A DNA stretch of 28,559 nt, from assembly GCA_964514055.1 (NCBI GenBank), contig CAZEPB010000019.1, positions 1-28,559 of the forward strand, given 5' to 3'. The DNA is from SG8-32-3 sp964514055. Its GTDB lineage: Archaea; Thermoproteota; Bathyarchaeia; Bathyarchaeales; Bathycorpusculaceae. The notes under the pieces are model-generated. The model was not told the origin of the DNA. It ran no database searches and worked only from the letters and a program-made list of their open reading frames with translations. The translations under genes were made by a program, and so were the position numbers. Positions within the stretch are counted from its first letter, which is position 1. Each line of letters opens with the position of its first letter. Shown here piece after piece: positions 1-8,109 of the stretch.

Positions 1-353
1 TTTACCACCAACGCTGATTTATCGGTTGTAGCCAACTCAAAAATCTTTGAACTTAATATGGCGTTTCTCGGGCAGCTCTCCGCGCACTGGTAACAGAAAA
101 TGCACTGGTCCAGATGGAACAGCGGCCTTTTTTTCCCGTTAATTTCAACCATTTCAATCGCTTTCGCGGGGCAGTCTCTGGAGCATAAGCCGCAGCTGAT
201 GCACAGGTCAATGTTGTACACCTGTTTTCCTCGGAAGCCCTCAGGGACCTCAGCTTTCACAAGTGGATACTTGCAGGTGGCAGGTTTCTTGAAGAGGTTA
301 GACAGCAGTGCTTTCACCATAGGCCTTACGGATGACTTGTTTTTCTTTCCCAT
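1..353 (-). CDS. NuoI/hydrogenase-type 2x[4Fe-4S] ferredoxin subunit, 3' end cut by window edge
   Basis: Electron-transfer subunit of the membrane hydrogenase/complex I-like operon. It should pass electrons between the small-subunit cluster and a soluble partner. The visible 117 residues hold two classical [4Fe-4S] motifs: C51, C54, C57, C61 and C84, C87, C90, C94, each CxxCxxCxxxCP. This is the NuoI, MbhN and EchF arrangement. The ATG at 353 lies 3 nt after the NuoH stop, so the two genes are translationally close. The C-terminus and the following genes, where antiporter-like subunits would be expected, lie outside the window. The family is clear. Calling it a hydrogenase subunit rather than complex I rests on the neighbouring catalytic subunit. 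Confidence 0.9.
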   Translation of the reverse strand, partial: MGKKNKSSVRPMVKALLSNLFKKPATCKYPLVKAEVPEGFRGKQVYNIDLCISCGLCSRDCPAKAIEMVEINGKKRPLFHLDQCIFCYQCAESCPRNAILSSKIFELATTDKSALVV

Positions 354-356
354 TGT

Positions 357-1349
357 TTACATCACCATAGGATAGATCCAAGTAGCCACTGCGATTGTCA
401 GCGTAAGCGACAGCACGGAAAGAGGCAGCAGAACCTTCCAGTTGGTCGTTAACACTTGGTCGATGCGTAGTCTTGCGAACAGGCATGTTAAGTACTCGGT
501 GATTACTACGACTCCTAACAGTTTAAGCACGAACCATAAGAAGTACCAGAACGCTGGTGGACCGAAAAACACTGGTCCGTACGGTCCGCCCAGAAACAGT
601 TCAACAACGAGCGCGGCTCCAAAAACGATCTGCACATCTCGAGTGAGACGCAGAAAAGCCAGTTTGCCACCGCAAAACTCGGTTTCTAACCCGCCAACCA
701 CTTCGCTTTCTGCGTGGGGAATGTCAAACGGGTCTTTCTCCAACTCCGCTTGAAGCGTTATAACGAACAACACGAAAGCCCAAGGCGCCAAAACGATGAA
801 TGGAAGATACTGACTTGAGGCTATGGCTGAGATAGTCAAGCTTCCAGCTAAAAACGCGGGTGCCAACGCCAGAAGGATTAGGGGAATGTCATAGCCGAGA
901 AACTGCGTTAGAACTCTTGCGGCGCCTATGTCACCGTAGGGATTCGCAGACGCCCAGCCAGAGAGAAACAGGAAAAAGTTAGCTAGGGTAATTAACGCCA
1001 TAATAAAAATCAAATCTCCAGAAAAGCTTGAGTTAGGTATGATGGCTGCGCCGTCGATTGGTAAAAAGGACAAAGCAAAAATTATAATCGAGAACGAAAG
1101 GATTGGTGCAAGCCTGAAAACGGTTTTTTTTGCTCCGCTTGGAACTATGTCTTCTTTGGTAAGCAGCTTCACGACATCAGCGAAGGGCTGAAGAATACCC
1201 CTTGGACCTGTAAACGTGGGACCCATGCGGTTCTGCATTCTGGCTTCGATTTTTCTCTCTATCCAATCGCAGAACATGGTGAAGAAAAATAGGAACGTGA
1301 AGCCAGGAAAGATGAGTACACGGAAAAAAAACCACGGGTCCAAAACCAT
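357..1349 (-). CDS. NuoH-like membrane subunit of group 4 [NiFe] hydrogenase / complex I-like enzyme
   Basis: Integral membrane subunit joining the peripheral catalytic arm to the ion-pumping arm. The 330-residue sequence has about eight hydrophobic helices and the signature loops of the NuoH/FpoH/MbhM/EchB family: ERKIEARMQNRMGP near residue 31, GPRGILQPFADVVKLL around residue 48, and an acidic loop HAESEVVGGLETEF that corresponds to the quinone-site loop of complex I. Length matches NuoH (about 320-330). It lies 10 nt after the catalytic subunit stop and 3 nt before the ferredoxin subunit. The sequence alone does not show whether protons or sodium ions are moved. Confidence 0.93.
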   Translation of the reverse strand: MVLDPWFFFRVLIFPGFTFLFFFTMFCDWIERKIEARMQNRMGPTFTGPRGILQPFADVVKLLTKEDIVPSGAKKTVFRLAPILSFSIIIFALSFLPIDGAAIIPNSSFSGDLIFIMALITLANFFLFLSGWASANPYGDIGAARVLTQFLGYDIPLILLALAPAFLAGSLTISAIASSQYLPFIVLAPWAFVLFVITLQAELEKDPFDIPHAESEVVGGLETEFCGGKLAFLRLTRDVQIVFGAALVVELFLGGPYGPVFFGPPAFWYFLWFVLKLLGVVVITEYLTCLFARLRIDQVLTTNWKVLLPLSVLSLTLTIAVATWIYPMVM

Positions 1350-1359
1350 TTTCTTCGTC

Positions 1360-2937
1360 CTACCTGTCGGTGCATGAGAAGCACGGGTCTAAGCTCACGA
1401 AGTTCGGGGGTACATCCGCGATGCTGCTTCCGATAGCGGTTGCTAGAAACGCTGGAATGTTGGCGAAGGTAGGTGTGCGTACTTTGACACGTTCAGGGTA
1501 CGCTGTTCCGTTGCTTTTGAGGTAGTAGAAGAGTTCGCCTCGCGGGGCTTCAACGCGGTTTACGGCTTCTCCAGCTGGCACAACCCTTGGAACTCTGACC
1601 CTGAAAGGACCAGTAGGTAGATTGTCTAAAGCGTACTCGATTATGTTGATTGATTCTTCAACTTCGTCCATGCGAACATTCATTCGAGCCCACGTATCCC
1701 CCTCATCGTAGGTTATTAGTTTGAAGGGAATTTCCCCGTAGGCTTCGTAGGGCTCATCCTTTCGTACGTCGATATCTACGCCAGAGCCTCTTGCGGTTGG
1801 TCCAACAATGCATAATTTAAGAGCGTCTTCTCTCTTTAGCGTGCCCACATCCTTCATGCGCATCTTTATCGACGGTTCATCTTCGTAAACTTTTTTGTAG
1901 AAAGGCAGTTTCTTTCTCAGGTTGGTTAACATGCCTTTAATTTTGGGGATGTCCGCTTCGTTAATGTCACGCCTCACGCCGCCCACTGTCATGCCTGACG
2001 AGATAACTCGATTACCAGATATGATTTCAGTTATGTCCATTATAGGCTCGCGGTCACGCCAGAAATACTGGAACAAGGTCTCAAAACCAATCTCAAGTCC
2101 CGCATGTCCTAACGTAAGAAGGTGGCTGTGCAGCCTGTTAAGCTCTAAGAGTACGGTTCGTATGTACTTGGCTCTCGGCGGCACCTCGGTTTCCAGAATT
2201 TTCTCTACCGTTTCAACAAAGCACGTAGCGTGGCACGCGTTACATATTCCGCAGATACGCTCAACTAGATAGACATCCTGTAGGTAAGTTTTTGATTCAG
2301 CTGCCTTTTCTACGCCTCTATGCACGTAGCCGATGCGTGGCTGAACGTCCTTCACGATTTCCCCTTCAACTTTGAGCGCGAATTTTTCAGGTTCCAACAA
2401 TGCTGGATGCTGAGGACCCACAATTACCTTCACAATATCTTGGTTACCTGACTCGGGTTCGCTAGGCGGCGTCTGTTTAAATTGTATGTTGTCAAGTTTT
2501 GTGTCTTTTCTCAGCGGGAAAACGCCGTCGGGCCAGTTGTCAGGTAAAACTATTCTGCCAGGACTCGGGTGTCCCTCAAAAACCACGCCCACTAGGTCGG
2601 TGACTTCCATCTCGTCAAAAGCCGCTCCTGGCATCAAGTCGCTTATTGTTTTGATTTTTGGTTTTTCTTTTGGAACTTCTACTTTTATGGTGATTATCCC
2701 GGCTTTGGAGGTTCGGATGTGGTAGAAGACGCCTAGGGTTGCGCCTAGGTCAATTCCGGTTATGGCGATTACAGCGGTTTTTTCATCCGCTTCCAGAAGT
2801 GTTTTGAGAACGTCTCGGTGTGTTGAGGCGTCAGCTATAACTGCTACTTTTCCAAGTTGCTCAGGCTGCACTTGGACGGATGTATCTTTAAACTTTGACT
2901 GTAAGACACCTAATATGTCGATTTCTTTTTGGCTCAT
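1360..2937 (-). CDS. Group 4 [NiFe] hydrogenase catalytic subunit, NuoC-NuoD fusion with intact NiFe ligands
   Basis: Catalytic large subunit, 525 residues. Residues 1-150 form a NuoC-like (30 kDa subunit) domain and residues 165-525 a NuoD-like/hydrogenase large-subunit domain. Both NiFe motifs are intact: RICGICNACH at 227-236 (C229, C232, H236) and DPCFSCTDR at 517-525 (C519, C522). Complex I NuoD proteins lack these cysteines, so this protein should bind a NiFe centre and interconvert protons and H2. It ends exactly after DPCxxCxxR, with no C-terminal extension for a maturation protease to remove. The C-D fusion recalls HycE of formate hydrogenlyase, whereas Mbh has separate subunits. The start overlaps the small-subunit stop in an ATGA. 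No maturation genes (hyp) are in the window. Confidence 0.93.
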   Translation of the reverse strand: MSQKEIDILGVLQSKFKDTSVQVQPEQLGKVAVIADASTHRDVLKTLLEADEKTAVIAITGIDLGATLGVFYHIRTSKAGIITIKVEVPKEKPKIKTISDLMPGAAFDEMEVTDLVGVVFEGHPSPGRIVLPDNWPDGVFPLRKDTKLDNIQFKQTPPSEPESGNQDIVKVIVGPQHPALLEPEKFALKVEGEIVKDVQPRIGYVHRGVEKAAESKTYLQDVYLVERICGICNACHATCFVETVEKILETEVPPRAKYIRTVLLELNRLHSHLLTLGHAGLEIGFETLFQYFWRDREPIMDITEIISGNRVISSGMTVGGVRRDINEADIPKIKGMLTNLRKKLPFYKKVYEDEPSIKMRMKDVGTLKREDALKLCIVGPTARGSGVDIDVRKDEPYEAYGEIPFKLITYDEGDTWARMNVRMDEVEESINIIEYALDNLPTGPFRVRVPRVVPAGEAVNRVEAPRGELFYYLKSNGTAYPERVKVRTPTFANIPAFLATAIGSSIADVPPNFVSLDPCFSCTDR

Positions 2938-3386
2938 TTTTTCTTCTCTTCTTTTGCTGGTTTTTTGGGTTTTAATGAGTTAAGGAGCTTCACAACGCCG
3001 TCGATTATTGCTTCTGGCTTAGGTGGACACCCAGGAATGTAAGCGTCAACGGGGATTACTTTGTCCACGCCGTTAAGCACGTTATAGTTTCCTCTGAAGA
3101 CTCCGCCTGAACATGCACAGGCGCCAATAGCTACTACGAATTTTGGTTCGGGCATTTGGTCATAGATGCGTTTCAATCGTTCGGCACATTGTTGTGTGAC
3201 AGACCCCGTAACTAATAGGACGTCGGCGTGTCTGGGTGAGGGTTCAAGTTTTATGCCGAAGCGTTCCACGTCAAAGCGTGGGGTGAGAAGCGCAACCACT
3301 TCGATGTCGCAGCCGTTGCAGGCGCCAGAGTTGAAGTGGAGAACCCAAGGCGACTTAAGCCGCGCCCACGTCGCGAGTTTACTCAT
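2934..3386 (-). CDS. Group 4 [NiFe] hydrogenase small subunit (NuoB/EchC/MbhJ-like)
   Basis: Small subunit of 150 residues carrying the proximal [4Fe-4S] cluster next to the NiFe site. Likely ligands are C23 and C26 in GACNGCDIE, C90 or C92 in GACACSGG, and C120 in PGCPPKP. The spaced CNGCD motif is typical of group 4 hydrogenase small subunits; complex I NuoB has adjacent cysteines. I chose the ATG at 3386, which overlaps the NuoA stop by 8 nt and has GGAGG about 9 nt upstream, over an in-frame start at 3407 that would add seven residues. The C-terminus is Lys-rich. It is coupled by overlap to both neighbours. Confidence 0.93.
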   Translation of the reverse strand: MSKLATWARLKSPWVLHFNSGACNGCDIEVVALLTPRFDVERFGIKLEPSPRHADVLLVTGSVTQQCAERLKRIYDQMPEPKFVVAIGACACSGGVFRGNYNVLNGVDKVIPVDAYIPGCPPKPEAIIDGVVKLLNSLKPKKPAKEEKKK

Positions 3387-3717
3387 ATTGGTCTTTGCCT
3401 CCTTCAAGAAGAACTAGGCTCGACGCCAACATTATGAAAAGATAAAGAATTAGAAGAGTCACGTTCACTCCTTCCGCGGAAAGCGCGGAAAAAGCAAGCA
3501 GCAAAACTGAAGAGTCAAAGATTGCGAAGTATATGAGGTACTTGTACAATGATACGTTTATTTTCAGTCTTTGAATAGGTGCTTTTTCTCCGCAAGCGTA
3601 CTCTGACCGCTCGGTTTCACTCTGCACATGTTTGGGTGAAGCGCGACGACCAAGCACGTAGATGAACATAGCAGCAGTGAAGATTAAAAGGAAGGCGATT
3701 AGGGCTTCAATAAACAT
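3379..3717 (-). CDS. NuoA-like membrane subunit
   Basis: First gene of the hydrogenase operon, 112 residues with three predicted membrane helices (about 4-23, 59-78 and 86-104). YACGE at 40-44 matches the NuoA/ND3 Cys-loop (YECG), and YFAIFDSS near 63-70 corresponds to the second conserved NuoA helix, although the usual acidic residue after FD is replaced by Ser. NuoA belongs to complex I and Fpo-type enzymes and is not a standard part of compact Ech-type hydrogenases, so its place here next to a NiFe-competent subunit is notable. The start has a strong AAAGGAGG ribosome-binding site 8-9 nt upstream. Confidence 0.85.
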   Translation of the reverse strand: MFIEALIAFLLIFTAAMFIYVLGRRASPKHVQSETERSEYACGEKAPIQRLKINVSLYKYLIYFAIFDSSVLLLAFSALSAEGVNVTLLILYLFIMLASSLVLLEGGKDQYE

Positions 3718-4096
3718 GTGCTTTGCCTCCTTTCGGTAATTTCAGTGTTAGACATCAATTTCGCCTCAAACGTTTTATAACTCGCGCGTTCGGCGCCTGT
3801 GCCTTTTTCACATATGTTATAACAAGCTGGTTTTTCGTGAACATATTTAAGGCTATCGCCACATGCACTAGTCAGCTGCCTAGTAATGCTTAAAATTAAG
3901 CGCAATTTATCTAAAAGAAGATTCGCCTCAGCGTTGGAATTAACAGAATCTTTATGTGAATTTCTTGTCGTAACCATAGGACTCCGAGCTATTCTTTATG
4001 GGAAGCAACACAGATTTAAATCTTAACCAACGGATCCAACATAAATCATGGTATTATTGCCCAAAATGAGTAAAAGATAGAAACGTAACCACAGGT
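3718..4096. other. Intergenic region upstream of the hydrogenase operon
   Basis: About 380 bp with no convincing gene. It holds the TATA candidates for the hydrogenase operon in its left half. The right half, after the DUF1622 stop, is AT-rich. A 92-codon minus-strand frame at 3699-3977 runs through both TATA elements and the operon ribosome-binding site and is not accepted as a gene. Confidence 0.6.
3773..3780 (-). promoter_or_regulatory. TATA box for the hydrogenase operon
   Basis: TTATAAAA on the minus strand. Initiation about 25 bp downstream, near 3750, would give a leader of about 33 nt that includes the AAAGGAGG site. A second AT-rich candidate (CTTAAATATG) lies at about 3842-3851. 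Confidence 0.55.
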
Positions 4097-4564
4097 TTAT
4101 TCTGTTTCTACTGACCCATGCCATCTTCTTTCCAAGTACAGAATTAAGCTGAATAGACCTCTGCTGAAAATCACTAGAAGGAGCAGTTCAAACTCGGCAG
4201 GATCTCTGGCGACCACGGTCTTCACGATTTCAGCGCCTATGAAAAATTCTAGGCCAAGGGTCAGGTAGCCTGAGAGATACCGAGTAACGCAGGATGGCTT
4301 ATACGGATCTTTCAACTTGCATTGTAGAAACCGAATCGTTACAAGTATTGCACCGAAAATTATCACTCCGCCTCCGATGAGGTAGATAACGTTTGTGGCT
4401 ATGTTGAGCAGCGTGTCAATTACCTCTTCCATACCGGGAATAAATGCGGTACTCAGCGGTGCAAAAACGGCGCCCAAAAGAGCTAGAATTGCTATTACCA
4501 CTATAAGCGTGAGAGTTAACGGGTCTATTCTTTTAGTGGGTGTCTGCACATTGCATTCTGCCAT
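4097..4564 (-). CDS. DUF1622 family membrane protein
   Basis: Predicted integral membrane protein of 155 residues with about four helices (near 17-40, 52-77, 97-113 and 124-142). The segment RYLSGYLTLGLEFFIGAE, followed by IVKTVVARDPAEFELLLL and ending in LILYLERRW, matches my recollection of the DUF1622 pattern (R..G..L.LGLEFLIAADII.T and a terminal YFLE). No biochemical function is established for this family that I know of. It stands alone between the hydrogenase operon and the FrhB-CBS gene and has its own TATA box upstream. A short polar N-terminus precedes the first helix. Family assignment is from motif memory only. Confidence 0.75.
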   Translation of the reverse strand: MAECNVQTPTKRIDPLTLTLIVVIAILALLGAVFAPLSTAFIPGMEEVIDTLLNIATNVIYLIGGGVIIFGAILVTIRFLQCKLKDPYKPSCVTRYLSGYLTLGLEFFIGAEIVKTVVARDPAEFELLLLVIFSRGLFSLILYLERRWHGSVETE

Positions 4565-4603
4565 GTGTAAGGCAACCTGTTATGCCCTAATTGGGTTAAC
4601 TAA

Positions 4604-4616
4604 CTTTATAATATTA
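4604..4616 (-). promoter_or_regulatory. TATA box for the DUF1622 gene
   Basis: TAATATTATAAAG on the minus strand, placing initiation near 4583, about 20 nt before the ATG at 4564. Confidence 0.5.
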
Positions 4617-4673
4617 TTGTTTTTCACGCAGTTTCGTGACGGTCCAAGTATTTTAAAGCGGCTGTGGGGAGGA

Positions 4674-6188
4674 TCATTTTGTCATAGTGTGCATTAGATC
4701 CGTTTTCGTGACTACGCCCACAAGTTTTTTGGGGTTCTCCCGGTCAAAAATGAGGACACGACCCGTTTTGTTTTCACTCATTCTTTTGAAAGCGTCTAGG
4801 GCAGTTTCGTCGGGGTACGCGGTAACAAGTTTTCTCCGTGCTATTTGACCGACAAGTATGGCGTCTCTTTTCTTTTTCGCAACACTTGCTGCTTCTTCCA
4901 AGGTGACCCAGCCAACAGGTTCACCTTTTTCATTTGTTACTGGATACCCGATGTGATGGTGTATAGCCACAAACTTCAAGAATTCGCTGGCCGTCATATC
5001 CTTCGGCACGGTTTTGATGTTCTTAGCCATTATCTCTTTAATCTTGATGTGAGCTAAAGCATCTGTTTCTCTGAGTAATAGAACTGGAAGATAACCATAA
5101 GCTTCTTCCATCTCCTTGGCTTCCTTGAGAGCTTCGGTTCTCTTCTGCATCGCCGCTACAACTATTCGCTCAAAGACCTTCGGCTCCTCCTCAATAACCC
5201 ACGTGCTAATAACACCGTTTTCGACTGCTTTATAAAAGAAGTCTTCTCCAGCCTTAGTTCGGATTATAACGGTTGACCAGTCCTTTAGGGGATAGGCGCC
5301 TCCAACTGATATGTCTGCCAGCTCAGAAGTAAAATCGGTACATGTACGGCAGCTAGGCAGAATATGATCTTCGATTTCAGATAACGGAATTTGAGTAACC
5401 CCGTTTTCAGTTTGAACATTAAACGTCGAAGATAGCTGAAACCGTTTAATTTCGGTGGGCTTGATTTTGTATTTCTCTTCTATATACTTCAGCAAGGAGC
5501 TAAGTGAAAACGTTCCGAAGCAGAAAAGGCCTATTGTTATCTTCAAATTGTCGATGATTTTATGCTGCCACGCCTCCATCTTGCGGAGCGCCAGCACGTG
5601 ACAAGGAACACCCACGAAGGCTATATCCGTTTTCCCATGTCCATAGACTGCGCTTCCGTACGCTTTTGCGACTGAGGAGGGAAAAAACTTGCTTCCTATC
5701 GCGGAGAGTATATCATCTGGCACTAAAGCTACTGAAGGCTTAGGTTTAGATGGGTTCTCAGATTCAGCCTGTGAGACTATGGCGCTGTCAAAAAACTTGG
5801 TTTCGATGCCATATTTCAAGAGGGCAGTAACAACAGCACCACCGTGGCTTAGTTCCCTCAGCTCTGGATCTACCGCTTGAGCAAGCACAATCCTTCGGTA
5901 ATAGCCCAACGCCTCGTTTTTGATCGGTGCATCTGCAACGAAACTCAAGCTCCTTAGCAAAAGGGCTTCAGAATGAGGGCACATTTCGTAGCAGATTGGA
6001 CATAAATCCATGTCTTTCGAGCAATCATGCAAGCGGTGTACTTTTTCTCCTTTTATATGAAGCGCGCTGGTTGGGCAGGCGGCTTCACATGCTCCGCACA
6101 AGGTGCAAAATCCCGAATTGATGATTCTTTTCTCCAGAACATTGTAGGCTATAAGCGAATTACCTTTTGAGACTGCAAGCACCCTCAT
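4674..6188 (-). CDS. FrhB/FdhB-like iron-sulfur flavoprotein fused to two CBS domains
   Basis: Putative electron-transfer flavoprotein of 504 residues. The N-terminus carries a ferredoxin motif C28, C31, C34, C38 and a second Cys group C56, C63, C66, C70. The middle (about 90-370) matches the FrhB/FdhB beta-subunit family, with GVPCHVLALRK and the LPSCRTCTDFTSELADISVGG segment typical of its C-terminal half. Members use FAD and Fe-S to move electrons to or from F420 or ferredoxin. Residues 382-504 form a tandem CBS pair (KIKEIM...TVPKDMTASEF and GQIARRKLVTAYPDETALDAF), usually an adenine-nucleotide sensor. Fusion of CBS domains to FrhB is unusual. Its location near the hydrogenase suggests an electron partner, but it is a separate transcription unit. 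F420 use cannot be read from the sequence. Confidence 0.88.
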   Translation of the reverse strand: MRVLAVSKGNSLIAYNVLEKRIINSGFCTLCGACEAACPTSALHIKGEKVHRLHDCSKDMDLCPICYEMCPHSEALLLRSLSFVADAPIKNEALGYYRRIVLAQAVDPELRELSHGGAVVTALLKYGIETKFFDSAIVSQAESENPSKPKPSVALVPDDILSAIGSKFFPSSVAKAYGSAVYGHGKTDIAFVGVPCHVLALRKMEAWQHKIIDNLKITIGLFCFGTFSLSSLLKYIEEKYKIKPTEIKRFQLSSTFNVQTENGVTQIPLSEIEDHILPSCRTCTDFTSELADISVGGAYPLKDWSTVIIRTKAGEDFFYKAVENGVISTWVIEEEPKVFERIVVAAMQKRTEALKEAKEMEEAYGYLPVLLLRETDALAHIKIKEIMAKNIKTVPKDMTASEFLKFVAIHHHIGYPVTNEKGEPVGWVTLEEAASVAKKKRDAILVGQIARRKLVTAYPDETALDAFKRMSENKTGRVLIFDRENPKKLVGVVTKTDLMHTMTK

Positions 6189-6210
6189 GAAGTTATGAGT
6201 TTTTAGATGC

Positions 6211-6217
6211 TTAAAAA
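6211..6217 (-). promoter_or_regulatory. TATA box giving a leaderless FrhB-CBS mRNA
   Basis: TTTTTAA on the minus strand lies about 25 bp from the ATG at 6188, and no Shine-Dalgarno sequence precedes that ATG. The transcript is probably leaderless, unlike the hydrogenase operon. Confidence 0.5.
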
Positions 6218-6269
6218 CCTAGTTACTAAACGCCGTTATACTTGTAGGGCTGAAACTTTTGCAGGTTTA

Positions 6270-7025
6270 TTATACGCCTCGTTTGCGGATTAATTTTCCC
6301 GTTAGACCGTTGAATTTGCAGGTCTTCTCTTGCCCCGTCTTAACCTTCCTGAACAACACTTTAAAAAAAGGAACGTAAATCACCACGCGCTCGTTTACTT
6401 CGAAGAGTTCGTTGGCTATCCAGCTTACATCTGCTGGTCGCTTGAAAATTCTGGTTCGAAGAATGCTCAAGCCCAGCTCTGGAGAAACTTTTTTTGCGCA
6501 TGACCTCGCCAGCACTTCCTCTGGGTTCCGTTCAGAGGGAGCTGAAGGTAACTCCTTGAGCGAAACATCTCGTCCAAGTTCGTCAAGGACGAATGAGGCT
6601 TTGAATTTTTTCTTTATGCGTTCTTTTCCTCTAAGTTCGATTTCCCTGTGCGTTTTTCCATAGGAATCTGTGACCTGCTTAGGTTTGAGCTTGTCGACGC
6701 CTATGAACATTTCAGAAACGTCATCTGAGACTTTGACTTTCCAGATGTGTTTTCGGTAGTAATGAACCGTGTATTCTCCGCTGACCACGATGTACGGTTT
6801 GTAGTGCTTAACCACTGAAACCACGTTTACCTCTTCTGGCTTGGTTTTGAGAAAACCGTATTTGGGAAAAAGTTGGTCTTTGAGGTTTTCCGCCGCGATT
6901 TTAATCACTGCAGGGTCAACCAAGGTCTCGTAAACAATAGTTTTGCGGCTGACTATTTTCTCTTCAAATGGCTGTTTTGGCTCAGCCGATATCACTATTT
7001 TCTGGTCACAGCTGGTTTCCGTCAA
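6270..7025 (-). CDS. Conserved-looking archaeal protein of unknown function
   Basis: Soluble, basic protein of 251 residues that I do not recognise. It has no signal peptide, membrane helix or Cys motif. The first two thirds alternate short beta-like strands (for example KPYIVVSGEYTVHYYRKHIW at about 75-94) with Lys/Arg-rich stretches such as RGKERIKKKFKAS near 132-144. The C-terminal part has VIYVPFFKVLFRKVKTG and CKFNGLTGKLIRKRG, a strand-turn-strand pattern seen at the ends of several archaeal hypothetical proteins. The TTG start at 7025 has GAGG 7 nt upstream. It may be co-oriented with, but not coupled to, the FrhB-CBS gene 81 nt downstream. Reality as a gene is supported by length, codon pattern and promoter. 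Confidence 0.75.
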   Translation of the reverse strand: MTETSCDQKIVISAEPKQPFEEKIVSRKTIVYETLVDPAVIKIAAENLKDQLFPKYGFLKTKPEEVNVVSVVKHYKPYIVVSGEYTVHYYRKHIWKVKVSDDVSEMFIGVDKLKPKQVTDSYGKTHREIELRGKERIKKKFKASFVLDELGRDVSLKELPSAPSERNPEEVLARSCAKKVSPELGLSILRTRIFKRPADVSWIANELFEVNERVVIYVPFFKVLFRKVKTGQEKTCKFNGLTGKLIRKRGV

Positions 7026-7050
7026 ACCGAAGCCTCATCACAATGCTTCT

Positions 7051-7060
7051 TTTTAAATTT
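7051..7060 (-). promoter_or_regulatory. TATA box for the 6270-7025 gene
   Basis: AAATTTAAAA on the minus strand, with expected initiation near 7030 just before the GAGG site and TTG start. Confidence 0.45.
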
Positions 7061-7177
7061 AATATCGGTTATGAATTCAGAAACTGAATCCTAACTAAAC
7101 ATGCTTAAGTTCATTTTGCGCTTCCAGCCTTTAAATAAGGGAGGGGGAGCTTTTCCACGCACAAGAGTTTTCTGTGC

Positions 7178-8044
7178 TCAGTGTTTACGTTTCTTGAAGT
7201 AGACCAGCAGACCCACGCCCACCACAGCCACCGACGCTATAGGCGCTATTACTATCGTTGTTGGGATAGGCACTGGCACTTCGACGTTGAAGTAAATAGT
7301 TTCTGAAGTTCCGACGTTGCCAGCATTGTCAGTTACATAAACAGTTACGTTATGCACTCTATTGGACAAGCCATTCAGGGTTATATTCCCTGCAATTGTT
7401 ACATTACCCTGCCCGTCCAAGCTGTAGGAAGTTTGTAATACTGGTTCATCTACTTTGAAGTTTAATGTGATATCAGGCGTTTTGTACGTTTTATTTTGCA
7501 CCGACAAGATTGAAACGTTAGGGCAGATCGTATCGATGATAAAAAAAACTGACAAGGCGATTTTCTTTTCTAGACTGTAGTACTTGTATAAAGATGGAGC
7601 ATAAACGCCATCTTGAATGGCATAAAATGTAACATTGTGCTTTCCTTCAGGTATCCCCGTAAAGTTTAGGTAATAATTGAATTCATCGATTCTTGGCTGA
7701 TAATAGTTGAAAGTATAAACGTAAGTTTTGTTTTGCTGCCAGTCCGCTTTGAAATATATCTCAGAAAGGTATTCATTGTAATAGAATGCCTGCGGAATAG
7801 TATTTGACTTCATGTAACTCACATTTAGAAATAAGGATAAACTACTTGAGTTATGCATTGTATTGTTCAGTGGGGTATTTTCTGTAGATGATATTGTTAT
7901 TGAAGTTTTAGAGAACGGACCATGGTTGCCTACATATTCAGCTTGACTTAAAGGATTCGCCTCTATCGATTTTACAAACCCTCCTGCAGCTGATATTAAA
8001 ATCCCCAAAATTAGAAATGCTTTTAGGCTCGTCTTCTTTTCCAC
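7178..8044 (-). CDS. Secreted, C-terminally anchored surface protein with Ig-like domain
   Basis: Predicted extracytoplasmic protein of 288 residues from the GTG at 8044. That start has AGGG 7 nt upstream and gives a proper signal sequence (KK at 3-4, hydrophobic 9-24). A longer frame to a TTG at 8122 exists, but it would read through the operator and TATA element and push the signal sequence inward. The body is rich in Asn-X-Ser/Thr sites, suggesting N-glycosylation. Residues about 160-255 look like an Ig-type domain (NVTVYVTDNAGNVGTSETIYF). A C-terminal helix (about 259-280) ends in VYFKKRKH. The same tail type occurs in the proteins at 23378-24367 and 25978-28017, whose promoters share its operator. 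Function unknown; ligand or matrix binding is a guess. Confidence 0.82.
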   Translation of the reverse strand: MEKKTSLKAFLILGILISAAGGFVKSIEANPLSQAEYVGNHGPFSKTSITISSTENTPLNNTMHNSSSLSLFLNVSYMKSNTIPQAFYYNEYLSEIYFKADWQQNKTYVYTFNYYQPRIDEFNYYLNFTGIPEGKHNVTFYAIQDGVYAPSLYKYYSLEKKIALSVFFIIDTICPNVSILSVQNKTYKTPDITLNFKVDEPVLQTSYSLDGQGNVTIAGNITLNGLSNRVHNVTVYVTDNAGNVGTSETIYFNVEVPVPIPTTIVIAPIASVAVVGVGLLVYFKKRKH

Positions 8045-8078
8045 AGGCAATCCCTGCTTTATGCTGGGTTGTTTCTGC

Positions 8079-8088
8079 TGTAAAAGCG
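8079..8088 (-). promoter_or_regulatory. TATA-like element for the 7178-8044 gene
   Basis: The minus-strand segment CGCTTTTACA lies just downstream of the proximal operator, at the same spacing as the TATA-like elements of the two related promoters. Initiation near 8058 would leave a leader of about 14 nt carrying AGGG. An alternative TATA (TTTATATA at 8177-8184) would put both operators inside a long leader. Confidence 0.45.
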
Positions 8089-8093
8089 TTTTT

Positions 8094-8109
8094 GTCAAGG
8101 TTTCTTGAC
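8094..8109. promoter_or_regulatory. Proximal operator copy, GTCAAG-N4-CTTGAC
   Basis: On the minus strand it reads GTCAAGAAACCTTGAC, followed by AAAAACGC and the TATA-like element. It aligns without gaps to the proximal copies at 24449-24464 and 23309-23324. Confidence 0.6.

Noticed and set aside
3699..3977. 92-codon minus-strand frame upstream of the NuoA-like gene
   Set aside because: It contains both candidate TATA boxes and the operon ribosome-binding site, overlaps the next start, and shows no recognisable domain or consistent codon pattern.
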